Shown in pieces: positions 10,446 through 21,746 of a DNA stretch of 64,000 nucleotides. This DNA comes from Plantago major. Its lineage: Eukaryota; Streptophyta; Magnoliopsida; Lamiales; Plantaginaceae. Each line of letters begins with the position of its first letter. Position 1 is the stretch's first letter. A program made the position numbers and the translations under genes. The notes below the pieces were generated by a model, which saw only the letters and a list, made by a program, of their open reading frames with translations, did no database searches and was not told the origin of the DNA. The stretch is from assembly GCA_026545765.1 (NCBI GenBank), contig CM048843.1:4030001-4094000 (forward strand), in the 5' to 3' direction.

Positions 10446-10941
10446 CAGGAATGTAGTTCGAACCGAACGAGCCAAACAATAACCTTAATGGACGTTCGTT
10501 TGTTCGATAAGTCGTTTGTTCGGTTTGTGTTCGTGTTCGGCCAACATCACAACCACTTCATCGTGTTCGGTTCGTTAACATTTCATAAAATTCGCATTTG
10601 TTCGTGAACGTTTGATTGTTCTGTTCGTCAAATACATAAATCAAATATAATATAATAAAAAAATTAAATTCTAGCTAAAATATCGTAAAACCATTACATG
10701 AACAAAAAGAATCACAATAACATTTCGTAAGTATTGCATAAATATTAATGAATAGTTATATAATATTAAGATATTGTATGATTAATTATATATTTAATTT
10801 GTTCGTGAACCATTTGTGAACTACCGAACAATAATAAATATGTTCGTGTTCAGTTTGTTATATACACGAACTGTTTGGTTCGGTCAAACTCGAATACAAA
10901 CCGAATGTTAGACCGAAAATTTCACGAATTTACACCCCTAA
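10446..10941. mobile_element. hAT-like non-autonomous element, GTTCG-rich
   Basis: The left end CAGGAATGTAGTTCGAACCG and the reverse complement of the right end TAGGGGTGTAAATTCGTGAA are imperfect inverted repeats. The body is filled with GTTCG/CGAAC motifs, the subterminal repeat style of plant hAT elements. The flanks ACACACAC and ACACACAA could be a 7-of-8 target duplication, but they lie in simple-sequence DNA. No transposase is present. Confidence 0.6.
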
Positions 10942-11212
10942 CACACAATCAAATAGTTGTAATTTTCATATAACCTTTTAGTGAAGCAAAATACTACTAT
11001 ATATATAGCAAACCCGATCTAAGCACATTCCAGAATGTGAATAAATATGAATCTTGTTAGAAAGCAATTGAACATATTATATATTGGAAATACATGAAGA
11101 TGGTATACCAATAGTATTTGCAAGATATGCAATGAAGAGTATTTTATAGCTAAGGCATCATATAATGGACATTTATCAGCTAAGACATCATATAATGGAC
11201 AAAATTGTATTA

Positions 11213-11394
11213 CTCCCTCCGTTCCATAACAAATGTCACATTTGCTTTTGACCATGGAAATTAATGTGCAGTGTAAATGTTGGGGACAAATGCACATGGG
11301 TTGTAAATGTTGTCAAAAATGGAAATGTGACATTTGTAATTTATAGTGGGATAAATATAAATGTCATGTGACATTTACTGTGGGACGGATGGAG
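11213..11394. mobile_element. Stowaway-like MITE (Tc1/mariner), 182 bp
   Basis: It begins CTCCCTCCGTTCCATAACAA and ends with the inverse (TGTGGGACGGATGGAG), flanked on both sides by TA. This is the standard Stowaway terminal sequence and TA target duplication. The repeated AAATGTCACATTT-type words inside are also typical. It is mobilised in trans by mariner transposases. Confidence 0.92.
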
Positions 11395-11452
11395 TAAAAG
11401 ACAACCAAAGGCAACAACTACTGTTTTTTCTATGCAAAACTCGGAACAGGTT

Positions 11453-13095
11453 CTAAAATGGTTTCTTCTCATAGGAGACCAATCCATGAATTCCACTTTC
11501 GATCCGAGCTGCTCCAGTTCTTACCTGAAGAATTAGGGGAAGAAGCAGATGTTTAAAGAAATTTGTAGATTACAAGAAAGTTCTCCAGATCTAATTTCTA
11601 ATCATAACAACAACTTTATTTCTTTAATTCAATCGAGGGAAAGAAAGAAGTAACGAACCTCTAGCCTGAGACCGCCTGATCTCAACAGTCATGTGCAGAC
11701 TGAAGGGAAGAGGCACCAAGATCCTGAAAACCTTGTTTAATGACCTGCATTGTGTAGGGTACAAACTTCAAGACTGAACGCTTATTTGCTACTGCACCAA
11801 TTAACAACACCTTGAGCAATCTTCAACTTAGCTTTATCACCAAGGTACCGAGCATCACTGCCCTTCGTTATTGCTTCTAGAGAGCCCATACCTCGATACT
11901 TTTTCACTCGAAGACCACCCTGTCATCACAACAATTGAAATTAATATTTGATAAACATAGAAATACATCAGGGAAATACTTATTCCACCAAAATTCATCT
12001 ATGTTATACAATAGTCTATTGTTGTTCGCTCAGAGGTTCACATTCCTTTTTTAGCTATAGTCAACAAAATTACCCATAATTCTATCAAAAGACAACTTGA
12101 GGCAGATTTTGAACCTGATATTCATATGCCCCAGGAGCTTCTCTGTGCTTCCAGCTAAAAAAGCTTCCCATCATGACAGTCGATGCTAGCTCCCAAGGCC
12201 AAAGCTTTCACAATGTGACCGGAATTTGAGATGCCACCATCAGCAATCACAGGAACATTACTCTGTGACGCGACCTTGTAAACTGCCGTCGCCTAAAAGG
12301 TATTGCACATCAAGTCAGTAAGAACAAATGTTAAAATATTCATATGTGTCAAAACAAGATCATACTAAAATCATTAACAACTGAGAGGCTTGATAATATA
12401 AATTTGAGCCTGCTATTCTGCTATAGCCAATATACTAATATTGCAATATCACTTTCAATTGCAATGCTACTCTGAGACAATAAATCTGTTATTAACCTCA
12501 TAAAGAAGAAGTGACATGATTACCAATCAAAAAACATAATTAAGAAGTTATACTAGCATTTTGAGATAAGGATTAATTTTACCTGTCCACGACCAACTGC
12601 ACACACTTGTTGAGTTGTACAAATGGAACCTGACCCCATCCCAACTCGTAGACCATCTACACCGGCCTTAATCAAGTTCTCCGGCCGCCTGGTATGTGGT
12701 GACCACATTACCACCAATCACATCCAAATCAGGATACTCTCTCTTGGCATACTCAATCATATCAGTCTGGAATTTCGAATTTCCCTGAGAACTATCAATA
12801 ACAACAACATTGGCCCCTGCCTCAACCAAATGCTTCAGCCTCACCTTACCCTCCGGCCTAGTCCCAATAGAAGCCCCAACCAAAAACTTCCTGTCGGACC
12901 CGAGTGAAGGAAGCCCCAGCTTGGGAAACTCCCTAATCCTCTCCACAAACTCCTCCTCTGATCCTTGGTCACTAACCAAGGGTACAAACTCCAAGTCATG
13001 GTTGGCCAAGTAACCAGCAACATCCTCAAACCTATAACTATCGGGTAAAGTAACTGCCGATTTCCGTCATATACTCAGAAATCCTAGCTTCCTTA
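11453..13095 (-). pseudogene. IMP dehydrogenase pseudogene (3' part, introns retained)
   Basis: IMP dehydrogenase oxidises IMP to XMP in guanine nucleotide synthesis. Minus-strand exons encode its C-terminal two thirds: 13095-12590 ([40 protein letters not shown] with the catalytic Cys), 12294-12120 ([19 protein letters not shown]), 11930-11640 ([24 protein letters not shown]) and about 11528-11453 (GIHGLVSYEKKPF then stop). Intron borders are retained, so it is not a processed copy. It is dead: an extra base near 12682, an extra T and later GA near 12145, an inserted AATT near 11794 and a lost base near 11650 shift the frame. The N-terminal third is absent and the 5' edge is a rearrangement point. 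Confidence 0.87.
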
Positions 13096-13107
13096 TGATC
13101 CAACTAT

Positions 13108-13128
13108 CCGGTTACGCAGGGGACTTGT
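13108..13128 (+). repeat. 21-bp fragment of EXORDIUM coding sequence at the IMPDH breakpoint
   Basis: These 21 bases are an exact inverted match to 13506-13526 inside the adjacent EXORDIUM-like gene, and weaker similarity continues for a few bases. The fragment sits just past the point where IMPDH similarity ends and looks like filler DNA or the edge of a lost EXORDIUM copy. Confidence 0.7.
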
Positions 13129-13392
13129 AAAGCAGACCAGTTTTTCCTCCCCCCCCCAGAGAAAATGATCTTACTCTTAAATTTGTGGTTGTTTATGGTA
13201 GACCAGAAAATAGTAAAGCGGAAATCCTTTTCTTTTAAAAATGGAGGGAGTATATTGTAAAAAACTTGTCAATTAACATACTGAATTCCTATGTTTACAG
13301 AAATATATACCATGCTTAACTATTCTAATTAAAACTCATTTATTTTCTTTTTGCCTTTTTTCCTCCTCTAAGTTACAGAACGGATTCAAATT

Positions 13393-14328
13393 TCATACTA
13401 TAGTTGAGCAAGACTTTGTTGATGGATCATACAAAGCAGGAACCAGATGCTTCCTTCCATTAACACCGTGCACATTGTAGCTAGCACCGGTGACAGAGTC
13501 GACTAACAAGTCCCCTGCGTAACCGGGATATGCCCCCTTTGCATAAATTCCAGGACAGGCTGAAGCGGCTTCCAATGGAGCCTCAAATGGGCCCTGATAA
13601 TACCCGTTTCCAAAGGGGTTTGATGCAGTTCCTGCTAAAAGCGCTGCCAAGTTAATAACCATGCCGTCCATTCCCACATCGTTGTTGGGCGCAATCAGGG
13701 GAGGTCCCTGTGGGCCGTAAATTGGTTGGTGGAACGGCCATGCACATTGCCCTGGGCACTGAGTCTCCGAGTTTCCAACCCAGATATACGCAAACTTCTT
13801 GTTGTTGCTTGATGGGATTGAACCGTGGGTTCCGCACTTGCTAGAGCAGAATCCATCGACTGCCACGTCGGATGAAGTGAGGACCACGTTAATTGCGTAG
13901 GACTGATCGCCCTTGGCAGCCAGGAGTTGCACTTGTTTATTTGTAAGCCTTTTTCCTAGTGAGTATTTCTCGTCTGAGATTTGCTTGCCTAATGAAAGTC
14001 GGAGAGGAGAGGTGTTTTTGGATTTGATGGAGCTGTAGTACTTTTCCGTTATCTTCCACCAGGCCTGAACGGAAGGGACGGATGGAGATTGTCTGGGAGA
14101 TTGCAACGAGGCGACGAAATCAGTGATGATAGCTTTCTGGGAAGGTTTGAATTTACCATACCATATGAGATTAACAGCAATGTTGCCATGTAGAAGAGGA
14201 CCATTGTGATATTTAAAGAGCATTGTGTCTTTGTTCGAACCACGCGCAGATAAAATTCTTGCAGCAGATGAGACATGGAACAACAGTACTGCAAGAATGA
14301 TACCGCAGATTTTGATGGAAAAGGCCAT
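13393..14328 (-). CDS. EXORDIUM-like protein (PHI-1 family), copy 1
   Basis: EXORDIUM/PHI-1 proteins are secreted wall-associated plant proteins linked to brassinosteroid- and carbon-dependent growth; their biochemistry is not settled. This intact, intronless 311-residue frame is the normal family length (Arabidopsis EXO is about 314). It starts with a signal peptide (residues 1-22, ending VSSAA), then [79 protein letters not shown] and a C-terminal GYAGDLLVD...LYDPSTKSCSTIV. The Cys-rich middle is conserved. The ATG at 14328 directly precedes the signal peptide and a TATA box lies about 150 bp upstream. It is closely similar to the divergent copy at 26629-27576. Confidence 0.95.
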   Translation of the reverse strand: MAFSIKICGIILAVLLFHVSSAARILSARGSNKDTMLFKYHNGPLLHGNIAVNLIWYGKFKPSQKAIITDFVASLQSPRQSPSVPSVQAWWKITEKYYSSIKSKNTSPLRLSLGKQISDEKYSLGKRLTNKQVQLLAAKGDQSYAINVVLTSSDVAVDGFCSSKCGTHGSIPSSNNKKFAYIWVGNSETQCPGQCAWPFHQPIYGPQGPPLIAPNNDVGMDGMVINLAALLAGTASNPFGNGYYQGPFEAPLEAASACPGIYAKGAYPGYAGDLLVDSVTGASYNVHGVNGRKHLVPALYDPSTKSCSTIV

Positions 14329-14477
14329 GATATTGATATATGCAAGTGATGAAGAAGGTAGAATTAATGTTTAGTTGGAAATTAAGATAGGATTAAGTGT
14401 TTTGGTTTGTTTGAGTAGGAATGTTGAGTGAGTAAGAATGTTTAGAAGTGATGAGAGAAAAGAGTGAGGAGAAGTGA

Positions 14478-14485
14478 TATTTATA
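14478..14485 (-). promoter_or_regulatory. TATA box of EXORDIUM-like copy 1
   Basis: The minus strand reads TATAAATA about 150 bp upstream of the ATG, a normal distance for a plant promoter with a short 5' UTR. Confidence 0.6.
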
Positions 14486-15071
14486 TGATGAATTACATGT
14501 TGAAGAAATGAGGTAGGAAGCATCCAAGAAGGAATGAGAAAGTGGAATTTGAAGAAGTGAGCATGTAGAAAGTTACAAGTGGACAGCTTTGCTTAGAATT
14601 AGAGATAGAAACAAACAAACAAACAAACGCGTTGGTTTCTTTATTAACTTAAGATAGCTGGCTCCAATGCGTGAAGCTGTTAAATTGCTGGTTGACTTAT
14701 AAGCACCATAGCATTATTAACTATCATTACTTGCATTGCATTTAGTATAATATCCAACTGAGCTAGCTAGCTGCATTATAATCAATCACCCAAAACTGTT
14801 TTATGGCACACAAAATTCACTCACCCAACATTTCAAAATCAAGGTTGGAACTGGGGATCATCGATCGAGTATGTAATGTATCTAATTAGGAAGCTTCAAA
14901 TTGCATTCTTGCTAATAATTGGATCTAGTTGACAATTAGCAGAACACAGATCACTAACACACGAGTGTATGTGTGCAACTATGCATGCATGTCAGATATA
15001 TAAACTATTGCCATATCCCCATATGAAGAAACAAGAACAGACTACTCTATTTATTTTATTCATATGATGTC
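14486..15071. other. Shared intergenic/promoter DNA of the EXORDIUM pair, left part
   Basis: Non-coding DNA upstream of copy 1, up to the MULE-1 insertion site. It would have been part of the short spacer between the two divergent EXORDIUM-like genes before the insertions. No further specific elements were identified. Confidence 0.5.
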
Positions 15072-15123
15072 GGGTGAATTGCAAAATTGGTCCACTAAGT
15101 GATCATCCTTTGCGATTTTGGTC
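15072..15123 (+). repeat. MULE-1 left terminal inverted repeat
   Basis: About 52 bp, matching the reverse complement of 21747-21798 with two mismatches (CACTAAGTGATC against CTCTAAGTGACC). It directly follows the 9-bp target duplication. Confidence 0.93.
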
Positions 15124-15369
15124 TTAAGTGTCTTTTGATTCCCGAAATTGGTCCTGAGGACCGTATAACATAAAAACGGCTGATTTGGACATACATGGCA
15201 ACACACATGGCAATAGCATATTTGGGAGGGAAAATTGCCGCCAATATGGAGAGAATTTGACCTAGAAACTCATTTACTCCTCTCAATTACTGCTGTGTTA
15301 CTCCAATCTCCATAAAAAAAAAAAAGGCCACAGTTAATGCTTGGAAGGTGACAAAATTCGGAAATCAAT

Positions 15370-18300
15370 ATGTCGTTAAGGCCAGATGATGAATTGTACA
15401 TGCCGAACCCAGATTATGGTATGAAAAGATTCGATTTTTATTTGTTTAAATGTATATGGTACGTGTATGTTCATGTTTCTTCATGCAAAAATTGAGTTCC
15501 CCTGTTTTTATAAGCTTCCCCTGTTTCAATAAGCATGTTTCATGCAAAATTGAGTTTATGTGACTTTGATTTTAGTCTGAATTTTGCATGAAGTTTTTAT
15601 GATTTGTTTGGACAGATGAAACAACAAGTGATATGACTATATGTGTGAACTATGGTGGTAATTTTGTGGTTGACACTATCACAAAGAAGAAGTATGTGGA
15701 GGGTAAACTTGTGAAATATGACTATTTTTCTATATATGGAGGATTTGGATATGAAACAGTTGAATGCATTTGCTGATTTGTCCAAGGTTGGACCTGTTAG
15801 GAGGTTTTACTTTTATTCAAGGTCTGACTTTATAGAATTAGAGGATGATTTTGAAGCAACCAGCCATGCAATTGATCACCTTGAGAAAAGGGAATGTAGT
15901 GTGTGGATTGAGGGTGTTTTGCTTGAGAAGGGTAAGGAGAAGTTAACTGACAAGGACAAGGGTAAGGAGAAGTTAATGAGGAGATGTCAATCCCAACTGG
16001 TTTTGACTATATGCAAGGCAAGGGACATGGTTTTTATAGTAATCAGAAAGCTAAAGGAGTAGTAATAGAGCCTAAGAAGTCCATCAACCTCTCTAGTAGC
16101 TCTGATGATGATATTGAATCTGAGTCTGATGTGGTACTAGCTAGTTCTAATGATGTGAACTCTGCAGTTGAATGAATCTGATGATGAGGATGAGATAAGG
16201 AAGCCTAATAGGCCAACTAGAAGGGTGCATAAATCTGCTCATGCTTATGAACCTAAGTTTAATTTGGGGATGATTTTTAACAGCAAACTTGAGTTTAGGA
16301 GGGCTGTTGCATCACATGGAGCAATTACTTTAAGAAATGTAAAGGTGGTGAAGAATGGCAAAGTGAGGATTTATGCTAAGTGTGAAGGACATGGATGCCA
16401 ATGGAGAGTGCAATGTCACAAGGTTAAAGATGGTACCGGATTTGAGGTGCATACCTACTACCCTCATCATGATTGTGGATTGACACAAATTGTCCCCTAT
16501 GTGAAGAGTTCATTGCTTGCAAATACGTTCCTTAGCAAATTCAAGATTGATCCAGATAGAAATATTAAGGCATTTGTGCATAAGGTTCTTAATGAGACAG
16601 GGCTGGTCATTTCTCCCTTTCAGGCTTATAGAGCAAGAAAGTTGGCCATGTCAATTCTGGAAGGTCCACCAGATGCTCAATATGCCAAGTTATGGGATTA
16701 TGCTGAGGAACTCAGAACAAGGAATCCAGGCTCTACAGTTATTGTTGATGTGGACAGGGTAACACATGAGTTTAGGCATTTCTATGTATGCTTTAGAGCA
16801 CTTAAAGAAGGTTTTATGATTGGATGTAGGCCACTAATTGGTGTGGATGGTTGCCATCTTAAAGGTCCACATGAGGGAGTTCTCTTAACAGCAGTTGGGA
16901 TTGATCCCAACAACAAACCATTTCCTATTGTTTATGCTGTTGTATCTCATGAAACTGGAGAAAGTTGGACTTGGTTTTTGTCACTGTTGAGGGTTGACGT
17001 GAACATATTGGATCCTTCTAAGTTCACAATGATGTTTGACAAACAAAAGGGCTTGATTAAGGGAGTTGCAGATATTTTCCCTGGGGCTAAACACAGATTT
17101 TGTGTTAGGCACTTGTTGAAGAACTTCTGGGGTGCAGGGTTTAGAGGTGATGCATACAAATATGCCTTATTCAGGGCTTCCAATGCAACTACAAAAGGCC
17201 CATTCAAGACTGCCATGACTGAGATGAGAAACATTAATGATAGAGCACTTGATTGGTTGCAGAACAAGCCACCTGAACAGTAGAGTAAGAGTGGATTTGA
17301 TACCTATCCCAGGTGTGATCTGACCATGAACAATAACTGTGAGAGCTTCAACAAGATGATACTTAAGGCAAGATACAAACCAATCCTTACTATGCTTGAG
17401 CGGATCATAAAAATCTTGATGCAGAGGATGCAAGAGCTTAGAGACTATGCTGCAAAGAAATGGAAAGGAGCTTGGTGTCCTAGACCAAGAGCCTTAATAG
17501 AGAAGAACATGAAAAGGGCAAGGGATTTCATTTCCAGTAAAGCTGATGCTACTAACTGGGAGATCCTTGGCTTTGATGGTTCCCAATACAATGTGGATCT
17601 AGAGGCATATACTTGCACTTGTAGGAGGTGGCAACTAAGTGGTATCCCTTGCAAACATGCTCTTTCTGCAATTAGTCAGTGCAAACTAGACTATAATGAT
17701 TTTGTCAATAATTGTTATAGTGTGGAGGTGTACAAGAGTGTGTATTCTGGAACTATATATGGAATTAATCATCAAGAGTTGTGGGGAGAGACATTTTGTA
17801 TACCCCCATTGCCTCCAAAGTTTTTCAAGAAAAGGGGTAGGCCAGCCACTGAAGAAGGGGTGAAGATGAACCAAGAGACAAGAAAAAGAAGCATAAGGGT
17901 CCATGGAGAAGCAAGAGAAATCAATCTACAATTCATTGTAGTTATTGTGGTGCTCAAGGACACAACTACACATATTGCAAGATGAGAATTAGAGATGAAC
18001 TTGGTCTTGACTCAGATGATGAGGATGTTGACTATGAAGAATTGATGAGAGAGGGACATAGTGGAGGATGTGATGATGTACCTCCTAGTGGTGGTACTGC
18101 TGATGTAGGAGGTGGTGCTGCTACTGATGAACCATCTCCAACACTTGCTCAAATGCTATCTAAGATTGTGAAGAAATATAAGGTGCATTTTGTGTATGCA
18201 TTGTTTTATTGAAAATTCCAGGTTTTTATGTGTTCTTATATGTGTAATGTGTTTCCCTTATTTCAGCCTAAAGCTGGAGACACAATACTAGACTTCTCCC

Positions 18301-18718
18301 TTGAAACACCTGAAGAAACTGAAGTTCAGGTACTGATTTTAGTCTGCATTATGTATGCAGTTTTCAATGAATTGCCAAGTGCATGTCTTTTAACTTTTTT
18401 GTTGTTGTTGTGTAGGATGATGCACCACTGGGAACACAACCATCACAGTCTCGGAGAGAATATGTGGAAGGTCCAAGTAATCATCAACAACTTCTGCAGG
18501 GCAAAGCAAGCTTTTCTAGGCTTTCTCAGGCCCATGGAACTACTGTTTCTGGTTTTGTTGATGAAGATGTTGTTCAATCACAAAGGGATGCTACAGTTGG
18601 ACCTGCTTTTGTAAGTGGTGGGAAGAAATATGTGTCTTTGAAGAATTTGGATCCAGCTATGGAACAACTTAACAACAAGAAGAAGAAGAAGGTCTCAAAG
18701 GCCAAGAGCAACAAGTGA
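15370..18718 (+). pseudogene. MULE-1 MURA-type transposase, broken
   Basis: Mutator transposases bind the terminal repeats and cut with an RNase H-like DDE core. A short first exon (MSLRPDDELYMPNPDY, donor near 15419) joins a PB1-like N-terminus from about 15615. The main frame from 16168 has the plant MuDR N-terminal domain (FNSKLEFRRAV, HGCQWRVQCHK), the MULE core (IGVDGCHLKGPHEG with the first Asp, MMFDKQKGLIKGV with the second), a SWIM finger YTCTCRRWQLSGIPCKH (about 17608-17658) and a CCHC knuckle CSYCGAQGHNYTYCK (about 17937-17981). Introns follow near 18183-18266 and 18330-18415. It is dead: frame changes near 15735, 15980, 16168 and 17865, and a TAG at 17281-17283 where the family has Trp (PPEQWSKS). 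Confidence 0.9.
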
Positions 18719-19297
18719 ACTTTTATTTGGTTTACTTATTTTTGTCAAGTGCAGTTTGGAACTTATTTTTGTTAAGTGCACTTATGGTTTGGTGTAAGAT
18801 TTGGGAGTCTACATGTGTAGAAACTTAAAATCAGGGTGTAAGAACTCAATTTTTCAATTTCCAGAAGTTTTTTCCATGATTTTTTTGTTGCAATTTAACA
18901 TCATGTTTTGAATGCAATCTTGGCTACTACAAGTCACTTATATAAGTATTAGTGTATATGCACCATCAAATCTTTAGTGTAAACTGGAAAATAACAAATT
19001 CACTTGTTTGAACTCAATTTATCAATTTCCAGTATTTTTTTTGTACAAGTTGTACAGCCACATGATGAACAAATGAAGTTGAATTTGACTAACTAACATC
19101 ATTAATCTCGGCCAAAATAAACAGCACAACAATCAAGAGTAAAAACCTGCTTTACTGCCAAATTCAACTAACCAAATGCTAAATACCAATGCAGTTCAAA
19201 AGACTTTTCAGGCCTCCTAAGTTTGAAGACCAAATTCAGTTACCAAACTCAATCCAGTAATAAAGATTCTTATCCTTTCAACTACCTAAATTTTACC

Positions 19298-19305
19298 TAT
19301 AAATA
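19298..19305 (+). promoter_or_regulatory. TATA box of the small MULE-1 gene
   Basis: TATAAATA lies 69 bp upstream of the ATG at 19374, a good core-promoter spacing, with a CA-rich leader between. Confidence 0.55.
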
Positions 19306-19373
19306 CACCTTAATTCTACTGCAATCACCACAAATAAACACTAAACAAAATCAACTAACCAAATACACAAAAA

Positions 19374-19743
19374 TGGAAGCATTGTTTGAGGAAAGGCTTG
19401 AGTTCTACATAACCTGGGGATAAGATATGAAGATGAGCAAGGGAACCTCCTGGTCCGCCCCACTCTGGCTCAAAAACTCACCAACCTCAAGGCCTTCTGC
19501 TTGCAAAATGATGGCATTGTTTCTCCAATGCAGAAAGCAGCTGATATAGCTGCTAGGCTCAAGCTTGTGGAGGTCATGCACAGGGAGCTGGGATGGAAAG
19601 GCTCTAGCCTCAAGTCCATTCTCCTCCAACTGGAAGAGAATAATGCTATCCTTCCAAATGGTGGTGATGATCAGGACTGGGTTTATCCCATTGAGGCAGA
19701 GCTCTACGTGGACAAGCTCTTGGCTGAGTATGTTCAGGAGTAG
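19374..19743 (+). pseudogene. Unknown small MULE-1 gene (about 122 residues), one frameshift
   Basis: Function unknown. The ATG at 19374 begins MEALFEERLEFYITWG. A single extra G in the GGGG run near 19420 then stops it; in the next frame the protein continues as IRYEDEQGNLLVRPTLAQKL and runs without a stop to the TAG ending at 19743. The product would be about 122 residues, acidic, largely helical, with an amphipathic middle (ADIAARLKLVEVMHRELGWK) and a C-terminus rich in aromatic and acidic residues (DDQDWVYPIEAELYVDKLL). It has its own TATA box and lies between the transposase and the convergent GRF gene inside the element borders, so it is an element gene rather than host. I do not recognise the family. 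Confidence 0.7.
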
Positions 19744-20062
19744 GGAAACACCCTTGTAGTAATGCATTCTTATTTTCAAACATTAATAATAGAATGCTAT
19801 TTATTAACTACTATTACTACTTTACTTGTCAAGCATACACATAACACTAACAAAAAATAACAACAAGTAAGTGAAAGCATAGACAGATTTTCACCAAAGC
19901 AAAAGATTTCATTACTACAAAAGATTGCATTACATGGTGATTTGAGAATCACAGTTTCTAACACTTGCAAACCAGAAACTAAATGAACTGTGATTCTCAT
20001 TAATTGGACATAATTTAAACTATCTAAATCACTACATTGCTAATCAACCTAAATTACTAGTA

Positions 20063-21493
20063 CTATTTGCTAAACATGATCCAACAACCTACAACAAAGC
20101 CAACTAGAGCAGCATAAATCAAACATATCTCATATTTCTTTTTTTTTTCTTCTGCCTCCATCTTACCCAATCTCACTTCCAGCTGTTGTTTAGCCTCAAA
20201 CGTAGCCTTCAACTCCTATGAACTTCAACAAAAGAACTTTTCCTCTTGCAATTTTTTAAGCCAGTGCTCAAAACCAGGCTCCAAACGATCACCAGTCCAC
20301 CGAAAATAGCCACATCCACCAGTCTATAACCACAAAATAAACTACTTCAAACAGGCTTCACAAACAAATACTTCGAATTATACCCAATTAGTTAACCTAA
20401 TTCCAATTTCTGAAATTATAAAATATTTCGTAATTGAGCAAAAAAACTTACCCTCCACTTTGGACAAGCCATGTAGGGACGGCTGGGACTAGGGGTGAGC
20501 ATAAATTGGACCGGTCCGAAAAACCGAACCGAACCGGCCCGAAAAATCGGTTTTCGGGCCGACCCTAAACCTAATCGGTTCGGTTTTCGGTTCAGATAAA
20601 TATCAATTTTTGGTTTTCGGTTCGGTTCGGTTCAGAACCGATATTTTCGGTTCAAACCGAACTGAACCGAATGTACAGTAAATTGTTTAGGTTTTTTTAA
20701 GGATAATATATATAGTATATGTTAGACTTCATCTAATCTAATTCCCAAATCATAAAACCTCCACAATACTCCTCCTATCTTCTCTTTGGCGGCCAACAGT
20801 AAGGAGGAAAAGGCCACTCCATCTTTTTTCTTCTCTTTATCCAACCAACCGATCAACTACTCCGTCCACCCATCTCTTGCGCCGCCCATATCTAGCGAAG
20901 AGGGGTTAGATCCGATTTTCATCTCTCGCGCCGCCCATCTCTAGCGAAGCCCAACCACTCCGTCCACCACCGCATTGACTTCAGTGGGAAAGATCAGATC
21001 TGGGTTCTCATAGTATGTCACTTTCAGATCTGGTTCTTGTTAGAGATATTGGGGCTTTTATTCTCTTTATTTTCTTGTAGATGTTGCTTTCTCTTTACAT
21101 TGTTGGAAAGATCATCAATCATAATGCCCATAAACGTTTTGGTTTGTTGCTTTTATTATTTTTAAATGTTATTCGGTCCAAGTCGGTTCTGGCCCGAACC
21201 GAACCGAAAACTTCGATTGATCCGCCAAAACCGATCATAGTTCGGTTCGGTTTTCGGTTCAACAAAAACTACAAATTTCGGTTCGGTTATTTTCGGTTTC
21301 GGTCCGGTTCGGTTCGGTTCTGGACCGATGCTCAGCCCTAGCTGGGACACATATTGTTTGAGCGACCGTCGATGGCAATACCTGGAGGATCACAAAAACA
21401 GAGCTCGTCTCCCTCCATATAGCTTTCTGGAGGGCTCCATTCATGTTCAATAGCATCTTCCTCACTTGGATTCCATGAACCTTGACTCACCAT
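20063..21493 (-). pseudogene. MULE-1 GRF zinc-finger, coiled-coil, C-terminal membrane protein; split by hAT
   Basis: The minus-strand ATG at 21493 starts MVSQGSWNPSEEDAIEHEWS. A GRF-type zinc-binding pattern follows: ELCFCDPPG, YMACPKWR, then across an intron (donor near 20451, acceptor near 20324) GGCGYFRW. GRF fingers bind single-stranded nucleic acid in other proteins. A stop near 20240 (KFFC*) breaks the frame. After it come a charged helical stretch (KATFEAKQQLEVRLGKMEAEE) and a hydrophobic C-terminal segment (ICLIYAALVGFVVGCWIMF) ending in a stop at 20063. An 851-bp hAT element separates NNMCPS from RPYMACP in exon 1. MULE-2 carries the same architecture. Confidence 0.8.
20490..21340. 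mobile_element. hAT-like non-autonomous element, 851 bp, nested in MULE-1
   Basis: The ends are TAGGGGTGAGCAT and, inverted, TAGGGCTGAGCAT, flanked by a perfect 8-bp duplication GCTGGGAC (20482-20489 and 21341-21348). Subterminal regions are packed with GGTTCGGTT/AACCGAACC motifs, typical of plant hAT elements. The interior is non-coding apart from short chance frames. It inserted into exon 1 of the GRF gene. Confidence 0.94.
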
Positions 21494-21746
21494 TTTCGCG
21501 ATTTGGGGTTTCTAGATTTCAATTGGGGAAGATTAGGGAGATTTATGAAATTAGGGTTTATGTTTGCCAGATTTATGAAATTAGGGACCAAAATCGCCAA
21601 CTTAATTCGTCCAAGTCAGCAAGGGACCAAAATCGCCAAAAGTCACGAATCCAGTCAGCAAAGGACCAAAATCACAGAGCGAAGCCACGGAAAAACCTTC
21701 TAGAACGTCCTATTTAGGCGTATTTTGCTAGTATGGAAACCGTAGG

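Noticed and set aside
11019..11297. 92-residue minus-strand frame near the Stowaway MITE
   Set aside because: It overlaps the MITE end and contains its repeat words, so it is a chance frame.
17281..17283. TAG in the MULE transposase considered as the true stop before an intron
   Set aside because: The same frame continues directly with conserved family sequence (SKSGFDTYPRCDLTMNNNCE), so it is a nonsense change, not a gene end.
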